DNA of 64,000 nt from Martelella sp. NC20. GTDB lineage: Bacteria > Pseudomonadota > Alphaproteobacteria > Rhizobiales > Rhizobiaceae. The notes under the pieces were generated by a model, which was not told the DNA's origin, did no database searches, and worked only from the letters and a program-made list of their open reading frames with translations. Position numbers and translations under genes: made by a program. Where the stretch lies: NCBI RefSeq assembly GCF_013459645.1, contig NZ_CP054861.1:3894001-3958000 (forward strand), read 5' to 3'. Below are positions 50,887-60,315 of the stretch, piece after piece (position 1 is the stretch's first letter; the number at the start of each line of letters is the position of its first letter).

Positions 50887-51319
50887 CGGGTACCTGAACA
50901 TCATGCCAGCGGGTTGGGAGGGAGCACCGCGCAAATCAAACGTCTCCACCCGGGCAGGCTAAGGTGCATCCGGGCGATTTGGAAGCGCGGACATCGCGAT
51001 TTGCGCATGAGAATGCGGCAAGAAGGTTGGAGGCGCAGCGGGCCTTGAGAACGACGACGAAAAGGCCCAGACAGATGACAAACTTCTTGCGCAATCGCGG
51101 CGATGCCTCCCTCTCGGCCGTCACCCCGGCCTTGAGCCGGGGTCCAGCAAGTGCCGAGTCTTTGCGCGCAAAGGCCCTTTTCTGAAATTCACCGCAAGCG
51201 GCCCTGGATGCCGGGTCAAGCCCGGCATGACGGATGAGCTTGGGAAGGGCCTTGTCAACAAACCGGGCCCGGCGACGAAACGCCAGGCCCTGTGACCAAC
51301 CGCTTCAGCGGTCGCACCA
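50887..51319. other. Intergenic stretch with RIME-like palindromes
   Basis: About 430 bases between two genes on the same strand. No gene recognised; it holds the palindromic repeats at 51,119-51,233 and should carry the phzF-side promoter and the end of the ABC operon. Confidence 0.45.
51119..51233. repeat. RIME-like palindromic repeat pair
   Basis: Two palindromes face each other: CCCCGGCCTTGAGCCGGGGT (51,124-51,143) and CTGGATGCCGGGTCAAGCCC with GGCATGACGG (about 51,204-51,233). The pattern CTGGAT...CCGGGTCAAGCCCGG...ATGACG is that of the RIME intergenic elements described in rhizobia. Confidence 0.7.
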
Positions 51320-52396
51320 TTATTCCGACTTGGGCAGCGAGCCTTCGACGCCCTCGACCAGAACGTTGAGGCCAAGCAAAGTGCCGTCATCGGCCTCTTC
51401 GCCTTCGGCGAGCCACGGCGTCCCGTCCTGCAGGGTGACGGGGCCGGTGAAGGGTTTCAGCTCGCCGGATATGATTTTGGCTTCAGTCTCTTCGGCGAGT
51501 TTCTTAACGTCGTCCGGCATGTTGGTATAGGGCGCCATCGTCAGGATGCCGTCGGCCAGACCGTCCCAGCTCTGCACCGGCTCCCAGGTTCCGTCCTCGA
51601 CCGCCTTGACGCGCTTGATGTAATAAGGCGCCCAGGTGTCGATGATGGCGGTAAGCTGGGTTTCCGGGCCGGCCTCGATCATGTCGGAGGCCTGGCCAAA
51701 TGCCTTGATGCCGCGCTCGGCCGCGATCTGCATCGGCGCTGTCGTGTCGGTATGCTGGGCCAGAACGTCGACGCCCTGGTCGATCAGCGCCTTGGCGGCG
51801 TCTGCCTCGCGGCCCGGATCGAACCAGGTATTGGCCCAGACGATCTTGGTCTTGAACTCGGGGTTGACCGATTGCGCGCCGAGCGTGAAGGCATCAATGC
51901 CCATGACGACTTCCGGGATCGGGAACGAGCCGATATAGCCGCCAATGCCGGATTCGGATATCGAACCGGCGATCACGCCCGAAATATAACGGCCTTCATA
52001 GAAGCGCGAATTATAGGTGGCAACGTTGTCGGCGGTCTTGAAGCCGGTGGCATGCTCGAACTTCACATCCGGATATTTCGCGGCAACCTTCAGCGTCGGC
52101 TCCATGAAGCCGAAGGAGGTGGTGAACACGATGGTGCAGCCCGACCGCGCCATGCGCTCGATGGCGCGTTCGGCATCCGGGCCTTCCGGCACGTTTTCGA
52201 TATAGGCGGTCTCGACGTCGAGGGTCTTTTCGAGTTCCTGACGCGCCAAGTCATGGGCCTGGGTCCAGCCGCCATCGGTCGCGGAGCCGACATAGACGAA
52301 GCAGGCCTTGACGTCTTCCTGGGCGCTGGCGCCGGTTGCCGAAAGGCCGGCGATCATCGCCGCCGAGGCGGCCAGTGCGAGTTTCAACGTTTTCAT
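51320..52396 (-). CDS. BMP-family ABC transporter substrate-binding protein
   Basis: 358 residues. A signal peptide (about 1-25, cut near GASAQE) is followed by the PnrA/BMP periplasmic-binding fold: ACFVYVGSATDGGWTQAHDL at the N-terminus, IVFTTSFGFMEPTLKVAAKY, FYEGRYISGVIAG and HTDTTAPMQIAAERGIKAFG. BMP proteins bind purine or other nucleosides. It is the last gene of a four-gene operon (ATPase, permease, permease, binding protein) read leftwards. The ligand is inferred from family only. Confidence 0.92.
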   Translation of the reverse strand: MKTLKLALAASAAMIAGLSATGASAQEDVKACFVYVGSATDGGWTQAHDLARQELEKTLDVETAYIENVPEGPDAERAIERMARSGCTIVFTTSFGFMEPTLKVAAKYPDVKFEHATGFKTADNVATYNSRFYEGRYISGVIAGSISESGIGGYIGSFPIPEVVMGIDAFTLGAQSVNPEFKTKIVWANTWFDPGREADAAKALIDQGVDVLAQHTDTTAPMQIAAERGIKAFGQASDMIEAGPETQLTAIIDTWAPYYIKRVKAVEDGTWEPVQSWDGLADGILTMAPYTNMPDDVKKLAEETEAKIISGELKPFTGPVTLQDGTPWLAEGEEADDGTLLGLNVLVEGVEGSLPKSE

Positions 52397-52436
52397 CGTT
52401 CACCTCTTTTGGTTTGAAGGGTTCAGTCTAATCCGC

Positions 52437-53354
52437 CTAGCGATCCGGGACAAAGGGTTTCCCAAGCGCGGCAGGGGTATTGATAAGCGTCATCCTCCGG
52501 TTCCGGGAAATGATGACGAGGACCAGCACGGTGACCACATAGGGCAGCGCCGACAGGAATTGCGACGGGACGGCGATGCCGAAAGCCTGGGCATGCAACT
52601 GGCCGATCGTGACCGCGCCGAACAGGTAGCCGCCGACCAGTACGCCCCACGGCCGCCACGAGGCGAACACGACAAGCGCGAGCGCGATCCAGCCGCGTCC
52701 GGCCGCCATGTTTTCCGACCATTGCGGGGTATAGACCAGCGAAAGCTGCGCGCCGGCAAGCCCGGCGCAGGCGCCGCCGAACATGACCGCGAGATAGCGG
52801 ATGCCGATGACATTGATGCCGAGCGCATGGGCGGAGGCATGGTTGTCGCCGACCGAGCGCAACACCAGTCCCCGCCGGGTTTTGAACAGGAACCACGCGG
52901 TTCCGGCAACGATCGCGATCGAGAGATAAAAGAAAATATCCTGATCGAAAAGCAGCGGTCCGATGACGGGAATGTCGGACAGAACCGGAATATCGAGCGA
53001 AGGCATCTTGACGCCGGGCTTGCCGACCAGACCCTCGCCGATCATCGCTGAAAGCCCCTGCCCCAGGATCGTCAGCGCGAGGCCTGTCGCCACCTGATTG
53101 GCCACCAGCGTCAGCGTCAGGAAGCCGAAGAGCAGCGAGAACACCGCGCCGGTGACCAGCCCCGCCACCATGCCGATATAGGGCGAGCCGGTGACATGCG
53201 CCGCGGTGAAGGCGCCGACCGCGCCCATCACCATCATGCCCTCGACGCCGAGATTGAGCACGCCGGATCGCTCGCAGACGAGTTCGCCGATCGCCGCCAG
53301 GACCAGCGGCGTCGATGCGGTGATGATGGTGAGCAGAATGGCCTCGACAATCAT
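52437..53354 (-). CDS. BMP-type ABC transporter permease 2
   Basis: 305 residues with eight to nine hydrophobic helices. IGELVCERSGVLNLGVEGMM is the hallmark of the nucleoside-type BMP permeases, and GLVLRSVGDNHASAHALGIN the conserved cytoplasmic loop. The ATG overlaps the stop of the first permease by four bases. It forms the membrane channel with the 53351-54463 product. Confidence 0.92.
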   Translation of the reverse strand: MIVEAILLTIITASTPLVLAAIGELVCERSGVLNLGVEGMMVMGAVGAFTAAHVTGSPYIGMVAGLVTGAVFSLLFGFLTLTLVANQVATGLALTILGQGLSAMIGEGLVGKPGVKMPSLDIPVLSDIPVIGPLLFDQDIFFYLSIAIVAGTAWFLFKTRRGLVLRSVGDNHASAHALGINVIGIRYLAVMFGGACAGLAGAQLSLVYTPQWSENMAAGRGWIALALVVFASWRPWGVLVGGYLFGAVTIGQLHAQAFGIAVPSQFLSALPYVVTVLVLVIISRNRRMTLINTPAALGKPFVPDR

Positions 53355-54463
53355 GACGCTTTCTCCTCAACAGGCTGCCCGGGCGGCGCTTCAGCCGGTT
53401 TTCCGGTGAAAATCACCCGCACCTTGTAAAGGATCAACGTGTCGCAGGAGAGCACGAAGAACAGCAGCATGCCCTGAAACACGCGCGTGACCTTGTCGGA
53501 GACGCCGAGCGTGAACTGCACGCCCTCGCCGCCGATATAGGTCAGCGCCAGGACGAGGCCCGAAACGATGGCGCCCAGCGGATTGAGCCTGCCCAGAAAG
53601 GCGACAATGATCGCGGTGAACCCGTAGCCCGGCGATATCTGCGGCTGCAGATAGCCGAGCGCGCCGGAAACCTCGCTGATGCCCGCAAGGCCTGCAAGCC
53701 CGCCAGACAGCAGGAAACAGAACCACACCATGCGCCGGGAGGAAAAGCCCGCAAACCGGCCTGCCCGCTGCGATTGACCGATCACGTTGACCTCGAAACC
53801 CTTGAGCGTGAAACGCATCATGAACCACACTGCAAGCGCTGCCAGAATGGCCAGCGCAAAGCCGTAATGGGCGCGGCCGGAAGACACCATTTCCGGCAGC
53901 ATCGCCGCGTCGACAAAGTCGCGGGTCTGCGGAAAGTTGTAGCCTTCGGGATTGCGCCACGATCCGCGCACCAGCCAGTCCAGGAAAAGCTGGGCGACAT
54001 AGACCAGCATCAGCGAGGTCAGGATTTCATTGGTGTTGAAATAGGTCTTCAAAAGGGCTGGAATACCGGCATAGAGCGCGCCGCCGACAATGCCCATCAG
54101 CAGCATGACCGGCAACAGCAGCGGCGATGACCACTGATAGAAATAGACCGGCACGATCGAGCCGACGATCGCGCCCATTGTGAACTGGCCCTCGGCGCCG
54201 ATATTCCAGATGTTGGAGCGGTAGCAGACCGACAGGCCGACCGCGATCATGATCAGGGGCGCCGCCTTGATCATCAGCTCATGCAGCGACCAGACATCGA
54301 ACAGCGGCCAGATGAAGAACTGGTAGAGCGCCTCCAGCGGGTCCTTGCCGAGCGCCAGAAACAGGATCGCGCCGAAGACCACGGTAAGCGCGAAGGCGAT
54401 GACCGGCGAGAGCAGCGAAAACAGCCGCGACATGCCCGGTCGCTTTTCAAGCTCAATGCGCAT
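53351..54463 (-). CDS. BMP-type ABC transporter permease 1
   Basis: 370 residues, about ten hydrophobic helices. VCYRSNIWNIGAEGQFTMGA is the permease counterpart of the GVLNLGVEGMM motif, and FEVNVIGQSQRAGRFAGFSS the coupling loop. It overlaps the ATPase gene upstream by 11 bases. The N-terminus (MRIELEKRPGMSRLF) is cytoplasmic. Confidence 0.92.
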   Translation of the reverse strand: MRIELEKRPGMSRLFSLLSPVIAFALTVVFGAILFLALGKDPLEALYQFFIWPLFDVWSLHELMIKAAPLIMIAVGLSVCYRSNIWNIGAEGQFTMGAIVGSIVPVYFYQWSSPLLLPVMLLMGIVGGALYAGIPALLKTYFNTNEILTSLMLVYVAQLFLDWLVRGSWRNPEGYNFPQTRDFVDAAMLPEMVSSGRAHYGFALAILAALAVWFMMRFTLKGFEVNVIGQSQRAGRFAGFSSRRMVWFCFLLSGGLAGLAGISEVSGALGYLQPQISPGYGFTAIIVAFLGRLNPLGAIVSGLVLALTYIGGEGVQFTLGVSDKVTRVFQGMLLFFVLSCDTLILYKVRVIFTGKPAEAPPGQPVEEKAS

Positions 54464-56015
54464 CTGCGGTCTCCTCGCCGTGAACCCCGCCCATGAGCAG
54501 GCCGATCCGCTCCAGCGTCATGGTTTCGGACGGATAGCTGTCGGAAAGCCTGCCCTCGGAAATCACGGCGATCCGGGTTGCGATCTCGAAGATCTCGTCG
54601 AGATCCTGCGAGATCACCAGAACCGCCGAGCCCGCGCGGGCGAGATCGACCAGGGCCTGGCGGATATGGGCGGCGGCACCCGCATCCACGCCCCAGGTCG
54701 GCTGGTTCACGATGATGACCTTGGGCTTGCGGTCCAGCTCGCGGCCGACAATGAATTTCTGCAGATTGCCGCCCGAAAGCGAGCCGGCTACCGGGTCCTC
54801 GCCGCTCTTGCGGACATCCATGAACTTTGAAATGTCGCCGGTGCGGGCGCGCGCCACGGCGCGGCGGATCATTTTCAGCGGACCGCCCGCCAGAAACGTG
54901 CCGGCCTCCGCCTCATTGCGGGCGAGCACGAGGTTTTCGGAAAGCGGCATGCTGGTGACGGCGGCATGGCCGTGGCGCTCCTCCGGCACGAAGGCGGCGC
55001 CCAGCGCCCGGCGGAAATTGATGCCCTTCGAGCCGACCGGCTTGCCGTCGATCAGAACGCTCTGGCCGTCGGTCACCGGGTATTCGCCCGACAGCGCATC
55101 GAACAATTCGGACTGGCCGTTGCCGGCAACGCCCGCGATCGCCAGCACCTCGCCGGCCTTGACCGCGAGATAGATATCCTTCAGCGCGGTGGCGAATGGC
55201 GTGCGGGACGGCGCGTTCAGCCCCTTGGCTTCAAGCAGCACCCTGCCCGTGGTCATCGCCTCGGGCCGTTTTATTTCGGAAACATCGCCGCCAACCATCA
55301 TGCGCGCCAGCGATGCCGCGGTTTCCTCGCTCGGCTTGCAAGCGCCGGTAACCTTGCCGTGGCGCAGCACGGTGGCCTTGTCGCAGATCCTCTGCACCTC
55401 TTCCAGCCGGTGGGAGATGTAGAGCACCGAGCGGCCTTCGGCTCTGAGCTTGTTCAGCGTCTCGAACAGCCGGTCGGCCTCCTGCGGCGTCAGCACCGAG
55501 GTCGGCTCGTCCAGAATGATAAGGCTGGGGTTCTGCAGCAGCGCCCGCACGATCTCGATGCGCTGGCGCTCGCCGACGGACAGATCGGCGACATGGGCGC
55601 GCGGATCGAGCGGCAGGCCGTATTCCACCGAAAGCCGGCGCGATTCCTCGGAAATCTGCGCAAGCGAAATGCCGGGATCGAGCGACAGCGCGATGTTTTC
55701 CGCCACCGTCAGCGCCTCGAACAGCGAGAAATGCTGGAAAACCATGCCGATGCCGAGCTTGCGGGCATGCGCCGGCGCTTCGATGCGCACCGGCTCGCCC
55801 TGCCAGACGATCTGGCCCGCCGATGGTTCCAGCACGCCGAACAGCATTTTCACCAGTGTGGATTTGCCCGCGCCGTTTTCACCCAGCAGCGCATGGATTT
55901 CACCCTTGGCGATTTCGAGGTCGATGCCGTTGCAAGCGGCGAACGTGCCGAAATACTTCGTCAGACCGGAAACCGCCAGCAGCGGGTGACCCGCCGGTTG
56001 CTCTATTTCGTCCAA
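54453..56015 (-). CDS. BMP-type ABC transporter ATPase with two nucleotide-binding domains
   Basis: 520 residues. The first ABC domain has Walker A GENGAGKST, signature DLSVGERQRIEI and Walker B LIILDEPTSVLTPQ. The second has the degenerate loop GVAGNGQSE, signature SLSGGNLQKFIVG and IIVNQPTWGVDAG, with Asn in place of Asp at Walker B, as is usual in this sugar/nucleoside class. A TTG start at 56015 with GGAGGGCGG just before it is preferred. A longer frame to 56,120 would add an arginine-rich stretch unlike the family. First gene of the operon. Confidence 0.9.
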   Translation of the reverse strand: MDEIEQPAGHPLLAVSGLTKYFGTFAACNGIDLEIAKGEIHALLGENGAGKSTLVKMLFGVLEPSAGQIVWQGEPVRIEAPAHARKLGIGMVFQHFSLFEALTVAENIALSLDPGISLAQISEESRRLSVEYGLPLDPRAHVADLSVGERQRIEIVRALLQNPSLIILDEPTSVLTPQEADRLFETLNKLRAEGRSVLYISHRLEEVQRICDKATVLRHGKVTGACKPSEETAASLARMMVGGDVSEIKRPEAMTTGRVLLEAKGLNAPSRTPFATALKDIYLAVKAGEVLAIAGVAGNGQSELFDALSGEYPVTDGQSVLIDGKPVGSKGINFRRALGAAFVPEERHGHAAVTSMPLSENLVLARNEAEAGTFLAGGPLKMIRRAVARARTGDISKFMDVRKSGEDPVAGSLSGGNLQKFIVGRELDRKPKVIIVNQPTWGVDAGAAAHIRQALVDLARAGSAVLVISQDLDEIFEIATRIAVISEGRLSDSYPSETMTLERIGLLMGGVHGEETADAH

Positions 56016-56173
56016 ACCGCCCTCCGGCCGCCGGCACTGCACCCGGACGCCTGCGCGCCCTGCCCGCCATGGATTGACTAAAAATTGGGACTTCCCCTGT
56101 CCTGCGTACAAATGAAGCACAAACCCTTGTGGATGCGCAACGGTTTTGCCGGTTCTACAAACAGATTATTCGA

Positions 56174-56923
56174 TCAGAATTCGGCGCGCGTTTCCGCGGC
56201 TCTCGCGCCCAGCTTGGGAAGGAACTGCAACACCGCGCCGATGACATAGAGATAGATGCCGCTGGCAAGGAACAGTCCTTCGATCACTTTCGGCGCATCG
56301 AAGGAGGCGATCAGCGCGTAAAACCCGGTCGCGCACCAGATCCCGAAGACCGTCAGGTTGAGCGGCCTGAGGCGCTTGACGCGGACGGGATGCAGGAACT
56401 GGATCGGCGCGAAGGTAAGCCCAACCGAGACAAGAACGATCGCCATCGCCACCAGCGAGGAGGGCTGGATCACGAAAAAGGAGAACACCACCATGTTCCA
56501 GACCACCGGAAAGCCCGAAAAGAAGTTCTCGGCGGTCTTCATGCCGCTGTCGGCATAATAGATCGCGCTGGAGACCACGATCAGCGCGGCGGCGACGAAG
56601 GACAGCGGCTCGCCGATCATGTGCGACTGGTAAAGCGCGAACGCCGGAAGCAGGACGTAGGTGACATAGTCGATGATGTTGTCGAGCATCACGCCGGACC
56701 AGCTCGGCAGCACCTCACTGACCCTCAGACGCCGCGCGATCGGTCCGTCGATGCCGTCGACCAGCAGCGCCAGACCGAGCCACCAGAACATCGAGACGAA
56801 TCGTCCCTCGGCGGCGGCCACGACACCGAGAAACGCCAGGAACGAGCCGGACGCAGTCAGTATGTGGACGGAGAACGCCCGGATTTCCGCATATGGCACT
56901 TTTCGCTGACTGAACAATCCCAT
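56174..56923 (-). CDS. pcs: Phosphatidylcholine synthase
   Basis: 249 residues, membrane enzyme that condenses CDP-diacylglycerol with choline to phosphatidylcholine, a route typical of rhizobia, Brucella and relatives. The CDP-alcohol phosphotransferase motif DGIDGPIARRLRVSEVLPSW, then GVMLDNIIDYVTYV (D-G-x2-A-R...G-x3-D-x3-D pattern) is complete. About eight hydrophobic helices. The start MGLFSQRKVPYAEIRAFSVH is typical of the family. Monocistronic. Confidence 0.92.
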   Translation of the reverse strand: MGLFSQRKVPYAEIRAFSVHILTASGSFLAFLGVVAAAEGRFVSMFWWLGLALLVDGIDGPIARRLRVSEVLPSWSGVMLDNIIDYVTYVLLPAFALYQSHMIGEPLSFVAAALIVVSSAIYYADSGMKTAENFFSGFPVVWNMVVFSFFVIQPSSLVAMAIVLVSVGLTFAPIQFLHPVRVKRLRPLNLTVFGIWCATGFYALIASFDAPKVIEGLFLASGIYLYVIGAVLQFLPKLGARAAETRAEF

Positions 56924-57118
56924 TCGCTATCCGTTCGCTGCATCATGCGTTGCCGGTCATTTGCTGCCGGACGATTCCGGCATGCCTACCGAATTTCGCC
57001 CCAGAATGCACCAGATGGATGCGATCCGCGAAAAAAATCTTGGCTTTCCAGAATTTTTCGCGGCAGAAACGGGCTTGCCGCATTATATCGGTATCGGAAC
57101 AAATGACGAGGCGCGACT

Positions 57119-58303
57119 ATGGCGGAGCACGAAATTTCGGTGATCGGCGGCGGACCTGCCGGCATGATCACGGCGCTGGCACTGGCGCGGGCCGGCCGCA
57201 GGGTGGCGTTGGTGGCGCCGGTCCAGAGCGGCGGCGACCACCGCACCACCGCGCTCATGGACCACTCCATCTCCTTTATCGGCCGACTTGGCCTCTGGCA
57301 GGACATCAAGGCGGAAGCGGCCCCGTTGAAAACTATGCGGATCATCGATGGCACCGGCCGCCTGCTGCGCGCGCCAACCGTAAGCTTCCGCTCCGCCGAG
57401 ATCGATCTCGAAGCCTTCGGCTACAATATCCCCAACAGCGTGCTGGTGGCCAAGCTTTCTGAAGCCGTTGAAAGCGAAGCCAACATCACCCGGTTCCGGG
57501 AGACCGCGAGCGATATCGACATCGGCAAGGACGCGGTCACGATCACGCTCGCCTCGGGCGAAAGCTTTGAATCCGAGCTTGTCGTCGGCGCCGATGGCCG
57601 CAAATCCAAGGTGCGCGAGAGCGCCGGCATCGGCACCCGCCAGTGGACCTACAAACAATCCGCCGTCGTCCTGAATTTCGAACACAGCCTGCCGCATGGC
57701 GATATCTCGACCGAATTCCACACCCGTGGCGGTCCCTTTACGCAAGTGCCGCTGCCCGATGCCAATCACTCCAGCCTCGTCTGGGTCATGACTTCTGGCG
57801 AGGCGGAAGCCATGGTCGCAAAAACGCCGGAGGAAATCGCCGCGGCGATCGAGGAGCGGATGCAATCTTTGCTGGGCGCGGTGAAAATCGACGGCCCCGT
57901 GCAGAAATGGCCATTGTCCTCGCTCGTCGCCAATCGTTTCGGCAAGGGCCGGATGGCGCTGGTCGGCGAGGCCGCGCATGCCTTTCCGCCGATCGGCGCG
58001 CAGGGTCTGAACCTCAGCCTACGCGATATCATGCGGCTTGCCCGCATGCTGGACGGTATCGACGGCTCCGATATCTCATCGCGCACCGGCGAGCGCTACG
58101 ATTTCCTGCGCAAATCCGACGTCTGGAGCCGCACGGCAAGCGTGGACCTCCTGAACCGATCGCTGCTGGCCGATTTCCTGCCGGCGCAGCTTGCGCGCTC
58201 GGCCGGGCTCTACGTGCTCTCCGCCGTGCCGCCGCTGCGCCAGTTGGCCATGCGCGAAGGCGTGCAGCCGATGCGCGGCATCAGGGCGCTGTTTGCGAAC
58301 TGA
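57119..58303 (+). CDS. UbiH/UbiF-type FAD-dependent hydroxylase
   Basis: 394 residues. N-terminal FAD motif EISVIGGGPAGMITALALAR, middle NADPH/FAD loop ELVVGADGRKSKVRESAGIG, and the second FAD motif RMALVGEAAHAFPPIGAQGL near residue 285 are as in ubiquinone-biosynthesis monooxygenases. It hydroxylates an aromatic ring, most likely of a ubiquinone precursor, at the membrane face. GACGAGGCG lies upstream of the ATG. No other ubi gene is adjacent; which ring position it acts on cannot be told. Confidence 0.88.
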   Translation: MAEHEISVIGGGPAGMITALALARAGRRVALVAPVQSGGDHRTTALMDHSISFIGRLGLWQDIKAEAAPLKTMRIIDGTGRLLRAPTVSFRSAEIDLEAFGYNIPNSVLVAKLSEAVESEANITRFRETASDIDIGKDAVTITLASGESFESELVVGADGRKSKVRESAGIGTRQWTYKQSAVVLNFEHSLPHGDISTEFHTRGGPFTQVPLPDANHSSLVWVMTSGEAEAMVAKTPEEIAAAIEERMQSLLGAVKIDGPVQKWPLSSLVANRFGKGRMALVGEAAHAFPPIGAQGLNLSLRDIMRLARMLDGIDGSDISSRTGERYDFLRKSDVWSRTASVDLLNRSLLADFLPAQLARSAGLYVLSAVPPLRQLAMREGVQPMRGIRALFAN

Positions 58304-58329
58304 CATTGGCGGATCGTTCGAGCCCCACG

Positions 58330-58443
58330 ATGCTGCCGCTGGTCGATGAACACGGCAATGATCAGAACGCTGCCGATGGCCATCTGCCGGTAGTCGCTCT
58401 GGACGGCCAGAAGGTTGAGGCCGTTCTTCAGGACCCCCATGAT
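58330..58443 (-). pseudogene. Sugar ABC transporter permease C-terminal remnant
   Basis: Read leftwards the bases give ALIMGVLKNGLNLLAVQSDY and MAIGSVLIIAVFIDQ, the usual C-terminus of ribose-type (RbsC-like) ABC permeases. Nothing of the remaining gene is left. Confidence 0.6.
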
Positions 58444-58474
58444 CAGCGCGGCGGTTCGCTCCGGCGAGAACAAC

Positions 58475-58575
58475 CGGCGGGTGCCGGGAAAAGGCCGCCT
58501 TCCCTGGCACGAGATCGGAGCCGCCCTCAGCGAGATCGACTACAAGGGCGCGGTGGTGATGGATCGGAACGCCCG
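58475..58575 (+). pseudogene. Sugar isomerase/epimerase C-terminal remnant
   Basis: GKGRLPWHEIGAALSEIDY and KGAVVMDR match the end region of AP-endonuclease-fold sugar isomerases/epimerases (LPWxEIxxALxxIxYxGxxVME). Together with the permease fragment it indicates a lost carbohydrate-uptake locus. Confidence 0.55.
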
Positions 58576-58769
58576 CGAGGCTCTGGCCTTTTCGCGTTAT
58601 GTGCTGGGCGGCGGCAAACGCTGGGAGGCATAGGGAGGTAATTTCACTTTTGACCCCTTACAAATCGCTGCGGTGTTGATGCATCATGCGACCATGCGGG
58701 ATGTCGCCCTTTCAGGGGTTATCCCGGCCTGAAGCGACATTGCGCCCCGAAGGGCCTGGCGGAATTACC

Positions 58770-59540
58770 GTGACAGTACACGCGATCAGCATGAGCGATG
58801 AGTTATGGAGGCAACTCCTTGGCCTGCGGCGGGGCATTGCCGATGCCGCGCCGCCGCAAGGCGCCGCCGGTGAGCTTTACGGACCGATTGCCGGCGCTGC
58901 CGGCCAGTTCGTCCTGGCTCAGGTCGGCCAATCGCTCGACGGAAGGGTGGCGACGCCATCGGGCGACGCGCGCGATATTTCCGGGGCGGACGGATTGGCG
59001 CATCTGCATCGATGTCGCGCCCTGGTCGACGCCGTCATTGTTGGCGAAAACACGGTAAGCTGCGATAACCCGCGCCTTTCCGTGCGCCTCGTCGACGGGC
59101 CCGACCCGGTGCGCGTGGTCATCGATTGCCATGCGCGGCTTTCCGGTTCCGAAAGCCTGTTCCATGACGGCGGCGCTCAGGTGATCGTTTTCCAGAGCGC
59201 CGAGGCCCGCCGGAACCTGCTGCCGAATGCTGAAGTCATTCGCCTTGCCCCAACCGGAAACGGCCTCGGGCCGGGCGAGATGCTGGCGGCGCTTTCGGGG
59301 CTCGGACTTTGCCGCGTTCTTGTCGAGGGCGGCGCGCGAACGATTGCCCGCTTCATCGATGCCGGAGCGATCGACCGGCTTCATGTCGCCGTTTCACCGA
59401 TCATCATCGGCTCGGGCCCCAGCGGCATCAGCCTGCCCCCGGTCGAGCGCCTCTCCGGCGCGCTCCGGCCGGACGCGCGGATCTACAGCCTCGGCAGCGA
59501 TATCCTGTTCGATTGCCTTCTCAGGCCGGCAGGGCGATGA
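58770..59540 (+). CDS. RibD-type pyrimidine reductase-like protein
   Basis: 256 residues of the RibD C-terminal/dihydrofolate-reductase-like fold. FVLAQVGQSLDGRVATPSGD at the cofactor entry, HRCRALVDAVIVGENTV, CRVLVEGGARTIARFIDAG and HVAVSPIIIGSGPSGISLPP are present. Such enzymes reduce the ribose of diaminopyrimidines with NADPH (riboflavin route) or act on similar substrates. No deaminase domain is attached, so it is a stand-alone reductase. GTG 58770 with GGCGGA upstream is chosen. The 3' end overlaps the convergent methyltransferase gene by 20 bases. Together with the GTP cyclohydrolase II gene at 62941 it suggests a GTP-derived pathway. Confidence 0.82.
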   Translation: MTVHAISMSDELWRQLLGLRRGIADAAPPQGAAGELYGPIAGAAGQFVLAQVGQSLDGRVATPSGDARDISGADGLAHLHRCRALVDAVIVGENTVSCDNPRLSVRLVDGPDPVRVVIDCHARLSGSESLFHDGGAQVIVFQSAEARRNLLPNAEVIRLAPTGNGLGPGEMLAALSGLGLCRVLVEGGARTIARFIDAGAIDRLHVAVSPIIIGSGPSGISLPPVERLSGALRPDARIYSLGSDILFDCLLRPAGR

Positions 59541-60315
59541 TGTCGGTGTGACCGACCTCGCAGAGGCTTTCCGGCGCGGCTATGGCGGACAGGCGGAAGG
59601 AAAGCCAGGCCTCGATCTCGGCCATTGAATGCTTCGACATTTCCCGCAAAGGCTGGCGGAAGCCCGACAGGAAAGCCTGTTGCAGGGCTGCGGCGTTGCC
59701 GTCCATCCGCCAGGGGCTCGGCATCCTGCGGACCCGATACCCTGCCGTTTCCAGAAGCCTTTCGAGACAGTCACCGGCCCCGGGGCCGAGCGCGCTCCCG
59801 AAGCCCTTGTCGGTCTGCTGGTGGCGGTTGAAGGCATCGACCATGTCGTCATCGAGCGGGTGGCGGTGCGACCAGCGTATGACGCCGTCATAATTCAGGG
59901 CGGCATAAAAGCCGCAGCCCTGCGAGGCTATTCTGTCGCAGAACGCCGCACAGAAATCTTCCGAAACGAGATCGAAAAGCGCAGAGGCCGTCACCACGGA
60001 AACGCCCTCCAGCGGCAGATCCTCAAGATCGTTGAGGTTGAACTGGCGGAAAGCCACGCCGCGATCGCCGCCGATGCTGCGCTCCGCTTCTTCGAGCAGT
60101 AGCGGATCGTGGTCGAGAAGCAGCCAGTTCGTGTCCTCGGGGACGTGACGTTCGAGAGCACGCCACGTCGAGCCCGTGCCGCAACCGATGTCGAGAATGG
60201 TCGGAGCGCCAGGGGTTTGCAGATAGCGCGTAAGCAACTCGACCAGCGCCGGCGCGCGGGCGGCCTTGTCCGCCGGTTCGCGCAGCGACAGCCAGTCGGT
60301 GTCGAAGCCGCTCAT
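59521..60315 (-). CDS. Class I SAM-dependent methyltransferase
   Basis: 264 residues. Motif I is ILDIGCGTGSTWRALE (about residues 42-57), motif II WLLLDHDPLLLEEAE, and an acidic-aromatic post region VVTASALFDLVSEDF follows. The substrate is unknown. Its ATG overlaps the glycosyltransferase stop (ATGA), and the order dehydrogenase, PTPS-like, glycosyltransferase, methyltransferase on one strand makes it the last step of an operon. It may methylate the pterin- or pyrimidine-glycoside made by that operon; that is inference. Confidence 0.85.
   Translation of the reverse strand: MSGFDTDWLSLREPADKAARAPALVELLTRYLQTPGAPTILDIGCGTGSTWRALERHVPEDTNWLLLDHDPLLLEEAERSIGGDRGVAFRQFNLNDLEDLPLEGVSVVTASALFDLVSEDFCAAFCDRIASQGCGFYAALNYDGVIRWSHRHPLDDDMVDAFNRHQQTDKGFGSALGPGAGDCLERLLETAGYRVRRMPSPWRMDGNAAALQQAFLSGFRQPLREMSKHSMAEIEAWLSFRLSAIAAPESLCEVGHTDIIALPA

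Noticed and set aside
54966..56081. 371-codon plus-strand frame opposite the ABC ATPase
   Set aside because: No motif, and the minus strand has complete Walker and signature motifs.
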